A stretch of 28,527 bases of DNA from Bacillota bacterium (lineage in GTDB: Bacteria > Bacillota_I > Bacilli_A > Erysipelotrichales > Erysipelotrichaceae), in NCBI GenBank assembly GCA_023388035.1, contig JAEWGY010000014.1, positions 1 to 28,527 of the forward strand, in the 5' to 3' direction. Under the pieces are notes generated by a model, which worked only from the letters and a program-made list of their open reading frames with translations, ran no database searches and was not told where the DNA came from. Position numbers and translations under genes: made by a program. Below are positions 14,801-23,125 of this stretch, in pieces (the first letter of the stretch is position 1; every line of letters starts with the position of its first letter).

Positions 14801-15747
14801 TATAAAAGTTTACTAGCTATTTCATCGATAATAATTAAGCTATTAATTATCTTTAATTCCAATAAGGCTTTAAGATAATCTAATTTATTAATATCATAGG
14901 CGATCAAAATAGTATTAGGACATTTTTGGATTTCATTTAAACTGATTCCAATAAGACTATCTTCGAATTTTCTTGATACGATTCTCCCTTTCTTATCAAA
15001 GAAATGACCTAAATAATAAAAACTGGCAGCTTGATCCTTTAATTCAAAATAATCAGTCTTTGAAATAATATCATCCTTGATTAAATCTAATTTATCACTA
15101 AATACTTCAATGGTGGAAATGATGATGTTTAACTTAGCATATTTACTCAATATTTGATTGATTGTACTTTCATTTATTAGTGCTTCTTTAAGTTCTTTTT
15201 TTAGAAAAATAGGAGCAAAGGGTAAATTAACATTATGATCGCTTTTTTTATTAAGAATTAAATTAAAGATATTATTATCATCATTTAAAAAATTATTATT
15301 TTGTACGCCCGTTAATTTAAAAAAATTAATCTTCTTATTTTCTAAATTTAAATTTTGAAAAATAGGAAAAAGTATTTTAGATTCATCAATACCAATATTA
15401 AAACCATCTTCAATTATAGAATCTAAGTAATCAGCAATAAATTTATAGAAAAGTTTTTTATTATTATCGTCATCAGAATTAAAACCGTTAAAAACTAAAA
15501 CATCCTTTAATTGATATTTTCTTTTTAACTCCTCTTCCTTATGATCATCCCTGGTTAAATTCTGTTTGATTTTAAGCTCTATTAAACCAAGCTCAAAAGC
15601 CCTATTAATCATCCTTGAAACCTTAGAAGGAGAATAAAATAACTTACGAGCGATTTCCTTCTGATTTAATTTGTCTTTATAATAATATGAAACTACTTCA
15701 ATTATTTCACTAAGATACTTATCGTTTTTGAACTTTTCCATTTTCAT
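14800..15747 (-). CDS. SorC/DeoR-type sugar-binding transcriptional regulator
   Basis: A 315-residue repressor or activator. The N-terminal winged-helix region (about 20-60) contains LNQKEIARKLFYSPSKVSRM, a sigma-70 region 4-like helix-turn-helix typical of the SorC family. The remainder is the sugar-binding domain of SorC proteins, with the closing segment ISLNEIQKCPNTILIAYD. SorC domains bind phosphorylated sugars and occur in central carbon regulators such as CggR and DeoR. The gene sits directly after pgi, and divergence of function is unknown. Two starts are possible: ATG at 15747 and ATG at 15741. Neither has a Shine-Dalgarno site. Three TGCA sites lie in its control region. Confidence 0.85.
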   Translation of the reverse strand: MKMEKFKNDKYLSEIIEVVSYYYKDKLNQKEIARKLFYSPSKVSRMINRAFELGLIELKIKQNLTRDDHKEEELKRKYQLKDVLVFNGFNSDDDNNKKLFYKFIADYLDSIIEDGFNIGIDESKILFPIFQNLNLENKKINFFKLTGVQNNNFLNDDNNIFNLILNKKSDHNVNLPFAPIFLKKELKEALINESTINQILSKYAKLNIIISTIEVFSDKLDLIKDDIISKTDYFELKDQAASFYYLGHFFDKKGRIVSRKFEDSLIGISLNEIQKCPNTILIAYDINKLDYLKALLELKIINSLIIIDEIASKLL

Positions 15748-15813
15748 TAAATTATATGAATCAAAAATTAATTATCCTATGCATTCATATATTTTAATTA
15801 AACGCTATCAGCA

Positions 15814-15876
15814 ATTATAAAGCAAACTTTAAGTTAAAATTGCAATTTATTGCATTATTTTATTTAATTTCATGCA
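15814..15876 (-). promoter_or_regulatory. Promoter and candidate operators of the SorC-family gene
   Basis: A TATAAT -10 lies at 15814-15819 on the minus strand. Three TGCA-centred sites occur upstream at 15841-15844, 15851-15854 and 15873-15876, spaced 10 and 22 bp. ATTGCAT (15849-15855) and ATGCAAT (15872-15878) form an inverted pair. The -35 region overlaps the first site. Autoregulation by the SorC protein is an inference. Confidence 0.4.
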
Positions 15877-15884
15877 ATTAAATT

Positions 15885-15914
15885 CAAAATAAAAGAACTC
15901 TTTCAAGAGTTCTT
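15885..15914 (-). terminator. Intrinsic terminator of pgi
   Basis: On the minus strand AAGAACTC pairs with GAGTTCTT (15893-15914) with a 6-nt loop, followed by TTATTTT. The pgi stop codon (15913-15915) lies in the stem. Confidence 0.85.
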
Positions 15915-17193
15915 AGCTATTAGGTTTACCTAATAATTTAAACATGTTCTTTTTATAGATCTCAACACCAGGTTGATTAAAAGGATTAACATCCAATAGA
16001 TAAGCTGAAATCGCTAGTGCTTTAAAGAAAAAATACACTAAATAAGCTAAGCTTTCTTCTGAGATATCTTCTAAATTAATTATAATATTATCAACTTTAC
16101 CATCTTCAGTATGTGCTTTAAGTGTTCCAAGCATTGCTTGTTTATTAATCCAAGCTAAAGATTTACCACTTAAGTAATTCATTTCATCAGCATCTTCATC
16201 ATCACTTGGGAAGTTCATATCAGCTAAAGGTTTTTTAACATTAATAATTGTTTCAAATAAGATTTTAGAGCCATCTTGAACAAATTGTCCCATTGAATGT
16301 AAGTCAGTACTATTAATAACCGAAGTTGGTAATAAACCTTTTCCATCTTTACCTTCTGACTCACCAAAAAGTTGTTTGAGCCATTCTGCAATTGCTGCAA
16401 GATGATTTTCATAAGCCACATACATTTCTGACTTAAGACCTTGTTTATATAGCGCATACCTTGTCATCGCATAGCGATAAGCTGCATTTTCTAAATAATT
16501 AGGATTAGAATATTCTTTATGGGCAGCTATACAAGCTGTTATAAAGCGATCAATATCGATACCAGCAATTGCCATCGGTAATAAGCCTACTGGTGTAATG
16601 ATAGAAAAGCGACCACCAATTGAATCGGGGATGATAAATGATTCATATCCCTTCTTAGTGCATAAAGGTCTTAATAATCCTTTTTCTTTATCAGTAGTTA
16701 TGACAATACGCTTACTAGCTTCTTTTTGTCCATATTTATCTTCAATAAATTTTCTAAAAATTCTAAAAGCTAAAGAAGTTTCAGTAGTCTTACCTGATTT
16801 AGAAATACAATTAAGACTAACTTCCTTATCTTTAATATAATCAAGTAATCTTACAATATCAGTAGACGAAAAGGTATTACCACAGAAAATAACCTCTACT
16901 TTATCTTTATTATATGGACCCTTAAGCATGTCGATAGCACATTTAGCACCAAGATAAGAACCACCTATTCCACATACTAATACAACATCAGAAATTTGAC
17001 GTAATCTTTTCGCACATTCCTTTATTCTTTCAACTTCATCACGATCGTATTCTAAAGGCCAATCATTCCAACCAGTAAATTCACTGCCCTTCCCTTTTTT
17101 ATTTTCTAAATCTTCATGAATCTTAAGAACTTGATTCTTATATTCATCTAAATTTATTTCACTTATAATATTACTTAAATCTAAACTAATCAT
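15913..17193 (-). CDS. pgi: Glucose-6-phosphate isomerase
   Basis: Interconverts glucose 6-phosphate and fructose 6-phosphate in glycolysis, cytosolic. Length is 426 residues, close to the 440-450 of Firmicute enzymes. Visible motifs are VCGIGGSYLGAKCA (phosphate binding), SKSGKTTETS, IPDSIGGRFSIITPVGLLP, FGESEGKDGKG with the catalytic Glu, STDLHSMGQFVQDG with the catalytic His, and NQPGVEIYKKN near the end with the catalytic Lys. Shine-Dalgarno AAAGGAG (17200-17206) and a TATAAT box (17213-17218) precede the ATG. It is upstream of the SorC-type regulator with its own terminator between them. Confidence 0.97.
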   Translation of the reverse strand: MISLDLSNIISEINLDEYKNQVLKIHEDLENKKGKGSEFTGWNDWPLEYDRDEVERIKECAKRLRQISDVVLVCGIGGSYLGAKCAIDMLKGPYNKDKVEVIFCGNTFSSTDIVRLLDYIKDKEVSLNCISKSGKTTETSLAFRIFRKFIEDKYGQKEASKRIVITTDKEKGLLRPLCTKKGYESFIIPDSIGGRFSIITPVGLLPMAIAGIDIDRFITACIAAHKEYSNPNYLENAAYRYAMTRYALYKQGLKSEMYVAYENHLAAIAEWLKQLFGESEGKDGKGLLPTSVINSTDLHSMGQFVQDGSKILFETIINVKKPLADMNFPSDDEDADEMNYLSGKSLAWINKQAMLGTLKAHTEDGKVDNIIINLEDISEESLAYLVYFFFKALAISAYLLDVNPFNQPGVEIYKKNMFKLLGKPNS

Positions 17194-17212
17194 GGTTACT
17201 CCTTTTTTATTT

Positions 17213-17218
17213 ATTATA
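17213..17218 (-). promoter_or_regulatory. Candidate -10 box of pgi
   Basis: TATAAT on the minus strand sits 7 nt before the Shine-Dalgarno site of pgi, which would give a leader of about 13 nt. The -35 is not recognisable. Confidence 0.5.
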
Positions 17219-17307
17219 ATATAAAATTCATTTAATAATTTATTTTTATATTCAATTTTGAATATCCACTTTAAATTGATTTAATTTTTACTAAATTATT
17301 TGTTTAA

Positions 17308-17401
17308 AAATAGCATATTTAAACTGAATGCTGATACTTAACTTAATTAAGTATATAAAATATCAATATTATATTGATAAATTTAAAAAAAAATGCTATT
17401 T
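17308..17401. other. Nested inverted repeats in the pgi / small-protein intergenic region, candidate structured RNA or DNA element
   Basis: A 9-bp outer arm, AAATAGCAT (17308-17316) with ATGCTATTT (17393-17401), encloses two hairpins. ATACTTAA/TTAAGTAT (17334-17354) has 8 bp and a 5-nt loop. TATCAATA/TATTGATA (17361-17379) has 8 bp and a 3-nt loop. A T/A-rich extension inward of the outer arm is also possible. The strand of any transcript is unknown. The rest of this 310-bp gap (17194-17503) shows only the pgi control region and a possible TAATAT box near 17470 for the next ORF. AT-rich sequence favours chance repeats. Confidence 0.35.
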
Positions 17402-17503
17402 AATGATTATATAGAACTCAAATATATATTATTAAGTATAGTTAGTCTGTTTTGCTATTGATATGCTTAAGATAATATATTTAATTATCATAGTGAGGGG
17501 TAT

Positions 17504-17692
17504 ATGAGAAAGAATTTTTTGATCTTTTCGTACATTTATTTTTGTTTTATCACCACTTGGTATTTGCTTAATTTTTTCGGTTATGGACCTTTAATTATTG
17601 AAATTAATCCAGTGAATATTGTGATCTTTATTATAAATGTATTTTGTTTTCTTAATATAATTTTTAAGGGGAAATTTTTTAATGTAGATTAA
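17504..17692 (+). CDS. Small hydrophobic membrane protein, unknown
   Basis: A 62-residue ORF with two predicted membrane helices (about 4-25 and 36-54) and a short basic tail (FKGKFFNVD). A purine-rich site, GTGAGGGG (17493-17500), precedes the ATG closely. No family recognised. It lies alone on the plus strand, upstream of the rpsL promoter, and ends 31 bp before that promoter. Confidence 0.55.
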   Translation: MRKNFLIFSYIYFCFITTWYLLNFFGYGPLIIEINPVNIVIFIINVFCFLNIIFKGKFFNVD

Positions 17693-17722
17693 ATATTATC
17701 AAACTAATTTTCACCTAATAGC

Positions 17723-17751
17723 TTGCTAAAATATTCAAGATATATTATAAT
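17723..17751 (+). promoter_or_regulatory. Sigma-A promoter of the str operon
   Basis: TTGCTA (17723-17728) and TATAAT (17746-17751) are separated by exactly 17 bp. Transcription should begin near 17758. Confidence 0.7.
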
Positions 17752-17757
17752 TTTATA

Positions 17758-17845
17758 GGTTTATTTATTAGGCATTTATGCCTATATATTAGTAAACATT
17801 ATGAAACACCTAATAATGTGTGTATGAATCAGAAAGGAGAATTTG
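17758..17845 (+). promoter_or_regulatory. rpsL leader with a stable hairpin
   Basis: An approximately 88-nt leader contains TAGGCAT...ATGCCTA (17769-17784), a 6-7 bp stem with a TTTA loop that includes most of the G and C in this region. It also has ACAC...GTGT flanking the bases near 17806-17822. It may be an autoregulatory site for a str-operon protein; no known consensus was matched. Confidence 0.35.
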
Positions 17846-18256
17846 ATGCCTACAATTAATCAGTTAGTAAGAAAAGGTCGTCAGGCTAAAAGTTTTAAGT
17901 CTAAATCACCTGCTTTACAAAAAGGTTATAACAGCTTAAAAAGACGTCCAATAGAATTATCATCTCCACAAAAAAGAGGAGTATGTACTCGTGTTGGTAC
18001 GATGAAGCCTAAAAAACCTAACTCTGCTTTACGTAAATTCGCTCGTGTGCGTCTAAGTAACGGTGCTGAAGTAACAGCATACATCCCAGGTATTGGACAT
18101 AACTTACAAGAACACTCAGTAGTTCTTATAAGAGGTGGCCGTGTTAAAGACTTACCAGGGGTAAGATATCATATTATCCGTGGTACTTTAGACTGCGCTG
18201 GAGTAGCTAATCGTAAACAAGGTAGATCACTATATGGTGCAAAGAAACCTAAATAA
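17846..18256 (+). CDS. rpsL: 30S ribosomal protein S12
   Basis: A 136-residue decoding-centre protein, the site of streptomycin resistance changes in other bacteria. MPTINQLVRKGR, KRGVCTRVGTMKPKKPNSALRK, YIPGIGHNLQEHSVVLIRGGRVKDLPGVRYH are diagnostic (landmarks KPNSALRK, GHNLQEHS, GGRVKDLPG). The start is the ATG at 17846, with AAAGGAG at 17833-17839; an in-frame TTG directly before it is not needed. It is the first gene of the str operon. Confidence 0.97.
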   Translation: MPTINQLVRKGRQAKSFKSKSPALQKGYNSLKRRPIELSSPQKRGVCTRVGTMKPKKPNSALRKFARVRLSNGAEVTAYIPGIGHNLQEHSVVLIRGGRVKDLPGVRYHIIRGTLDCAGVANRKQGRSLYGAKKPK

Positions 18257-18283
18257 TCAAACATGAAAGGAGAATAAGAGATT

Positions 18284-18754
18284 ATGCCTAGAAAAGGTTA
18301 TGTAGCAAAAAGAGAAATACTTCAAGATCCTATATATAATTCTAAACTAGTAACTCGTCTTGTGAATAAAATCATGCTTGATGGTAAAAAGGGAGTTGCC
18401 CAAAGAATTTTATATAGTGCATTTGAATTAGTTGAAAAGAAAACTGGTAAACAACCTATGGAAGTTTTTGAAAAGGCCCTAGATAATGTTATGCCAGAAT
18501 TAGAATTAAAAGTAAGAAGAGTCGGTGGTGCTAACTATCAAGTACCAGTTGAAGTTAGTGCTGAAAGAAGACTTACTTTAGGTCTTAGATGGATTGTAAA
18601 CTATGCAAGACTTCGTAATGAAAAGACCATGGAATTAAGACTAGCTAATGAGATCATGGATGCTGCTAATGGCACTGGTGCAAGTATTAAGAAGAAAGAT
18701 GATACGCACAAGATGGCTGAAGCTAATAAAGCATTTGCTCATTATCGCTGGTAA
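18284..18754 (+). CDS. rpsG: 30S ribosomal protein S7
   Basis: Head-assembly protein of the small subunit, 156 residues. MPRKGYVAKREILQDP, the KIMLDGKKG stretch, GGANYQVPVEV and the C-terminal HKMAEANKAFAHYRW are typical. AAAGGAG precedes the ATG at a rather long 11 nt. It follows rpsL by 27 bp and precedes fusA by 15 bp, the usual str order. In enterobacteria S7 represses this operon in the rpsL-rpsG gap; this 27-bp gap is too short for that structure, so any control would be elsewhere. Confidence 0.97.
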   Translation: MPRKGYVAKREILQDPIYNSKLVTRLVNKIMLDGKKGVAQRILYSAFELVEKKTGKQPMEVFEKALDNVMPELELKVRRVGGANYQVPVEVSAERRLTLGLRWIVNYARLRNEKTMELRLANEIMDAANGTGASIKKKDDTHKMAEANKAFAHYRW

Positions 18755-18769
18755 GAAAGGGACTAAAAA

Positions 18770-20848
18770 ATGGCTCGTGAATTTAGTTTAGATAAAACAC
18801 GTAATATCGGTATCATGGCTCACATTGATGCCGGTAAAACAACAACAACTGAACGTATTCTATTTTATACTGGTAAAACTCATAAGATCGGTGAAACCCA
18901 TGATGGTGCTAGCCAAATGGACTGGATGAAGCAGGAACAAGAGCGTGGTATTACAATCACCAGTGCTGCAACAACTGCTGAATGGAAAAATCACCGTGTT
19001 AATATCATCGATACTCCAGGTCACGTTGACTTTACTGTTGAAGTAGAAAGATCACTTAGAGTATTAGATGGTGCAGTAACTGTCTTAGATGCTAAGGCTG
19101 GTGTAGAACCACAAACTGAAACAGTTTGGCGTCAGGCTACTAACTACAAAGTTCCTCGTATTGTATTCTGTAATAAGATGGATGCGACTGGAGCAGATTT
19201 TATGATGTCAGTTAGAACTATCGGTGATCGTTTAGGTGCTAAAGCTTCACCTATTCAATTACCTATTGGATCTGAAAATACCTTTAGAGGAATTATCGAT
19301 ATTGTTGAAAGAAAACAATATATGTATATGAACGATTTAGGTACTGATATTAGAGAAAGTGAAGTAGCTGATGAATTTAAAGATGAAGTAGAAACTTTAA
19401 GAGCACAGCTTGTTGAAATGGTAGCTGACTATGATGAAGAATTAATGATGAAGGTTTTAGAAGGTGAAGAACCTAGTGTTGCTGAAATTAAAGCAGCAAT
19501 TAGAAAAGGTGTTATCGCTTCTGATTTCTTCCCAGTTCTTTGTGGTAGTGCTTATAAAAATAAGGGTGTTCAATTAATGCTTGATGCAGTTATTGAATAC
19601 TTACCTTCACCACTAGATATCCCTGCAATTAAAGGTACTTTAGAGGATGGAAGTGAGGCTGAGCGTAAAGCAAGTGATGATGAACCATTTGCATCTCTTG
19701 CATTTAAGGTTATGGCTGATCCATTCGTAGGACGTTTAACTTATTTCAGAGTTTACAGTGGTAAGGCACAATCAGGTAGTTATGTATTAAACGCAACCAA
19801 AGATAAACGTGAGCGTTTTGGTCGTTTAGTTAAAATGCATGCGAATCACCGTGCTGAAATTTCTGAAGTTTATGCTGGTGATATTGCAGCTGCAGTAGGT
19901 TTAAAAGATACTACTACTGGTGATACCTTATGTGATGAAAAACATCCAATCATTCTTGAATCAATGGTTTTCCCTGAACCAGTTATTCAGATGAGTGTTG
20001 AACCTAAAACTAAGGGTGACTCAGATAAGATGGGTATTGCTCTATCGAAATTAGCTGAAGAAGATCCAACCTTTAGAACTTATACTGATGAAGAAACAGG
20101 TCAAACAATCATTGCTGGTATGGGTGAATTACACCTTGATATCATCGTTGATAGAATGCGTAGAGAATATAAGGTGGAGTGTAATATCGGTGCTCCTCAA
20201 GTTGCTTTTAGAGAAACTATCCGTGCAACTGCTGATTGTGAAGGTAAATTTGTAAGACAATCTGGTGGTCGTGGTCAATATGGTCATGTTTGGATTAAAT
20301 TTGAACCAAATGAGCCTGGTAAAGGTTTTGAATTCATCGATGCTATCGTTGGTGGTTCAGTTCCTAGAGAATATATTAAACCAACTCAAGATGGTCTAAT
20401 TGCTGCTATGAATAATGGTTTAATTGCTGGATATCCAGTTGTCGATGTTAAAGCAACCTTATTCGATGGAAGCTACCATGATGTTGACTCATCAGAAATG
20501 GCCTTCAAAGTTGCAGCAAGTTTAGCTCTTAAGGAAGCAGCTAAGAAATGTAAACCTGTACTACTAGAACCAATTATGTCTGTTGAAGTAGTTGCTCCAA
20601 CTGATTATCTTGGTGCGGTAATGGGTGATATTACTAAACGTCGTGGTCAAATTAGAGATCAAGAAGAACGTGGTAATGCTATTGTTGTTAGATCTTTTGT
20701 ACCACTTTCTGAAATGTTTGGTTATGCTACCGATTTAAGAAGCTTTACTCAAGGTAGAGGTAATTATGTAATGCAAATGGATCACTACGCTGAAGTTCCT
20801 AAGAGCATTGCTGAAACTATCGCAAAGAAAAATACTAAAGCTGAATAA
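18770..20848 (+). CDS. fusA: Elongation factor G
   Basis: GTPase that drives translocation and, with ribosome recycling factor, ribosome recycling; 692 residues. The G-domain motifs are complete: AHIDAGKTTTTER (G1), RGITITSAATT (G2), DTPGHVDF (G3), NKMD (G4), GSAYKNKG (G5). Domain IV shows GGRGQYGHVWIKFEP, and the C-terminal domain has the AVMGDITKRRGQI stretch. A purine-rich AAGAAAGGG precedes the ATG. Third gene of the str operon. Confidence 0.98.
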   Translation: MAREFSLDKTRNIGIMAHIDAGKTTTTERILFYTGKTHKIGETHDGASQMDWMKQEQERGITITSAATTAEWKNHRVNIIDTPGHVDFTVEVERSLRVLDGAVTVLDAKAGVEPQTETVWRQATNYKVPRIVFCNKMDATGADFMMSVRTIGDRLGAKASPIQLPIGSENTFRGIIDIVERKQYMYMNDLGTDIRESEVADEFKDEVETLRAQLVEMVADYDEELMMKVLEGEEPSVAEIKAAIRKGVIASDFFPVLCGSAYKNKGVQLMLDAVIEYLPSPLDIPAIKGTLEDGSEAERKASDDEPFASLAFKVMADPFVGRLTYFRVYSGKAQSGSYVLNATKDKRERFGRLVKMHANHRAEISEVYAGDIAAAVGLKDTTTGDTLCDEKHPIILESMVFPEPVIQMSVEPKTKGDSDKMGIALSKLAEEDPTFRTYTDEETGQTIIAGMGELHLDIIVDRMRREYKVECNIGAPQVAFRETIRATADCEGKFVRQSGGRGQYGHVWIKFEPNEPGKGFEFIDAIVGGSVPREYIKPTQDGLIAAMNNGLIAGYPVVDVKATLFDGSYHDVDSSEMAFKVAASLALKEAAKKCKPVLLEPIMSVEVVAPTDYLGAVMGDITKRRGQIRDQEERGNAIVVRSFVPLSEMFGYATDLRSFTQGRGNYVMQMDHYAEVPKSIAETIAKKNTKAE

Positions 20849-20914
20849 AAATAATTGATTAATTTGTTATTTTAATTTAAAATAAAATAGATAAAAATAG
20901 GAGGATTTTTGCAA

Positions 20915-22099
20915 ATGGCAAAGGAAAAATTTGATAAATCGAAAACCCATGTCAATATTGGTACAATCGGCCACGTTGACCATGGTAAAACAACTTTAAC
21001 AGCTGCTATTACTCTTCACCTATCTAAACAAGGTATGGCTGAAGCTAAGGCTTATGACCAAATCGATGGTGCACCTGAAGAAAAAGCTCGTGGTATCACT
21101 ATTAACACTGCACACGTTGAATACCAAACAGCTAATAGACACTATGCTCACGTTGACTGCCCAGGACACGCTGACTATGTTAAGAACATGATCACTGGTG
21201 CTGCGCAAATGGATGGTGCTATTCTTGTTGTTGCTGCAACTGACGGTCCTATGCCACAAACTCGTGAACACATTCTTCTTTCAAGACAAGTTGGTGTTCC
21301 ATACATCGTTGTATTCTTAAACAAATGTGATATGGTTGATGATGCTGAGTTAATCGACTTAGTTGAAATGGAAGTTAGAGAAATCTTAAGTGAATATGGC
21401 TTTGATGGTGATAATACACCTATCATCCGTGGTTCAGCTCTTAAAGCATTAGAAGGTGATCCAGCTTGGGAATCTAAGATTGATGAATTAATGGAAGCTG
21501 TAGATACATATATCCCTGCTCCAACTCGTGATATCGATAAACCTTTCTTAATGTCAGTTGAAGACGTATTTACAATTACTGGTCGTGGTACAGTTGCTAC
21601 TGGTCGTGTAGAACGTGGTCAATTAAAACTTGGTGAAGAAGTTGAAATCGTTGGTTTACAAGAAACTAAGAAAACTGTAGTTACTGGTATTGAAATGTTC
21701 AGAAAGCTTCTTGATGTTGCTGAAGCTGGTGATAATATTGGTGCTTTACTTCGTGGTGTTAACCGTGACCAAGTAGAAAGAGGTCAAGTACTTGCTAAAC
21801 CTGGAACTGTTACTCCACATACTAAATTCAAAGCACAAGTAGTTATCTTAACTAAAGAAGAAGGTGGTAGACATACAGCATTCGTTTCTAACTACCGTCC
21901 TCAATTCTATTTCAGAACTACTGACGTTACTGGTGTTATTACTCTTCCTGAAGGAGTTGAAATGGTAATGCCTGGTGACCACGTAGAAATGACTGTTGAA
22001 CTTATCGCTCCTATCGCAGTAGAAAATGGTACTAAATTCTCTATTCGTGAAGGTGGTAGAACAGTTGGTTCTGGTTCAGTTACTGAAATCCTTGCTTAA
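20915..22099 (+). CDS. tuf: Elongation factor Tu
   Basis: Delivers aminoacyl-tRNA to the A site as the GTP complex; 394 residues. G-motifs are GHVDHGKTTLT, RGITINTAH, DCPGHADYVKNMITGAAQ, NKCD and GSALKALEG. Domains II and III are complete to the C-terminal GSGSVTEILA. The start is the ATG at 20915, with AGGAGG at 20899-20904; the TTG two codons upstream is not used. The 66-bp gap after fusA is AT-rich and could hold a secondary promoter, but none is clear. Tandem hairpins follow the stop. Confidence 0.98.
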   Translation: MAKEKFDKSKTHVNIGTIGHVDHGKTTLTAAITLHLSKQGMAEAKAYDQIDGAPEEKARGITINTAHVEYQTANRHYAHVDCPGHADYVKNMITGAAQMDGAILVVAATDGPMPQTREHILLSRQVGVPYIVVFLNKCDMVDDAELIDLVEMEVREILSEYGFDGDNTPIIRGSALKALEGDPAWESKIDELMEAVDTYIPAPTRDIDKPFLMSVEDVFTITGRGTVATGRVERGQLKLGEEVEIVGLQETKKTVVTGIEMFRKLLDVAEAGDNIGALLRGVNRDQVERGQVLAKPGTVTPHTKFKAQVVILTKEEGGRHTAFVSNYRPQFYFRTTDVTGVITLPEGVEMVMPGDHVEMTVELIAPIAVENGTKFSIREGGRTVGSGSVTEILA

Positions 22100-22110
22100 T
22101 TACTAAAATT

Positions 22111-22138
22111 AAAACTCTGCTCAAAGCAGAGTTTTTTT
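22111..22138 (+). terminator. Intrinsic terminator of the str operon
   Basis: AAAACTCTGCT and AGCAGAGTTTT pair over 11 bp around a CAA loop, followed by a run of T. It lies 11 bp after the tuf stop codon. Confidence 0.93.
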
Positions 22139-22141
22139 ATT

Positions 22142-22169
22142 AAATAAGCTCATCTAAGTGAGCTTATTT
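22142..22169. terminator. Second hairpin, between tuf and the converging membrane-protein gene
   Basis: AAATAAGCTCA and TGAGCTTATTT pair over 11 bp with a 6-nt loop. It directly follows the tuf terminator. On the minus strand it ends in TTATTT, so it may serve the gene at 22197-23006, or back up the tuf terminator. Confidence 0.65.
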
Positions 22170-22196
22170 ATTATGATAAAGAATTTTAAGTTATTA

Positions 22197-23006
22197 TTAG
22201 AAACTAATTTTAAATGAAAGTACGAAGAATAAAAAGCATAAAAATTGAATTAAACCGATAAAAAAGCTATATTTAATTACTTTTAAGGTTAACTTTATGT
22301 GAGAGTAATTATTAAAGCTATTTAAGCGAACTATTAGTAAAGACATATGATAACAATTAAATACTATTTGTAAAATCGCCAAAATTATATAACCCAAAGA
22401 TCCTGTAATAGCAAATAATAGAATTACTAAGGTATAGAATAAAGCATATAGTACAGAGAATTTTTCAAATTCTAAGCTGTTAAATTTATCTTGTTTATTC
22501 TTTTTAATTAAGCTTAAAAATAATGCTGGTATTAGTGATAATGATGATATAAATAATAATGTCTGAATAAAACCAACTGTTAATTTAGGTCCTGAGAAAT
22601 TAAATGAATAAGTAGAATTTAAATTACCAAAAATACTTTCCATATTTACTTTATTAACACTATAATTAAATGATTGAAAAAATGAAGAAATTTTATTTAC
22701 TAAAGCCATCACAATTACAGTTGATAGAACGATAGAAATGGCAATGATAATTCTAATAATTAATCTTGAATTAGGATTAAGATTTTTTAATTCTTTATTT
22801 GGATTAAAAAAGAAATCTTTAAGTAGTTCTAAGATCGAATTATCACTAGGTTTATTATCGTTATTCGCATTAAGATTTACGCTAGTTACTTCTAAATTAG
22901 ATACCGGTTCATCATTTGGTAAAGCTTGAGCTTTTTCTTCTTTACTTTCTTCTTGTTTTTCTTCCTTATTTTCTAATAACTCATTATTTTCATTTTCATT
23001 TATCAT
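22197..23006 (-). CDS. Multi-pass membrane protein with acidic N-terminal tail, unknown
   Basis: A 269-residue protein. The first 80 residues are hydrophilic and Glu/Asn-rich (KEEKQEESKEEKAQ), probably cytosolic and disordered. About five hydrophobic helices follow, near residues 83-105, 146-168, 186-208, 208-228 and 245-268. No catalytic or binding motif recognised. The start is well supported by AGGAGG before ATG, and a TATAAT (23025-23030) sits close upstream, giving a short leader of about 12 nt. It converges on tuf and is divergent from nrdI. Confidence 0.75.
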   Translation of the reverse strand: MINENENNELLENKEEKQEESKEEKAQALPNDEPVSNLEVTSVNLNANNDNKPSDNSILELLKDFFFNPNKELKNLNPNSRLIIRIIIAISIVLSTVIVMALVNKISSFFQSFNYSVNKVNMESIFGNLNSTYSFNFSGPKLTVGFIQTLLFISSLSLIPALFLSLIKKNKQDKFNSLEFEKFSVLYALFYTLVILLFAITGSLGYIILAILQIVFNCYHMSLLIVRLNSFNNYSHIKLTLKVIKYSFFIGLIQFLCFLFFVLSFKISF

Positions 23007-23024
23007 AATTACCTCCTTTTTTAT

Positions 23025-23030
23025 ATTATA
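23025..23030 (-). promoter_or_regulatory. Candidate -10 box for the membrane-protein gene
   Basis: TATAAT on the minus strand lies a few bases before AAGGAGG of the gene ending at 22197. The -35 is weak. Confidence 0.45.
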
Positions 23031-23113
23031 CTTTAAAATGAAATTATTTAAAATTAAAATATTTATTATTTTTTAACAAATTACTTTGATGATTTTTATA
23101 AGCTTATTTAAGT

Positions 23114-23119
23114 TATAAT
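23114..23119 (+). promoter_or_regulatory. Candidate -10 box of the nrd operon (leaderless start)
   Basis: TATAAT is followed by 6 nt and then the nrdI ATG at 23126, so transcription should start on the ATG. There is no Shine-Dalgarno site and no clear -35 (TTGATG at 23086-23091 is 22 bp away). No NrdR-box pair is visible. Confidence 0.5.
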
Positions 23120-23125
23120 AGTACT

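Noticed and set aside
17329..17415. A 28-codon ORF starting MLILNLIK within the nested repeats
   Set aside because: No Shine-Dalgarno site, and its reading is made of AT-rich repeat arms; the repeat structure explains the sequence better.
20915..22099. Minus-strand ORFs of about 83 codons within tuf, and similar shadows in pgi, rqcH and the Na/Pi gene
   Set aside because: They are antisense or off-frame openings of strongly conserved genes, without ribosome sites.
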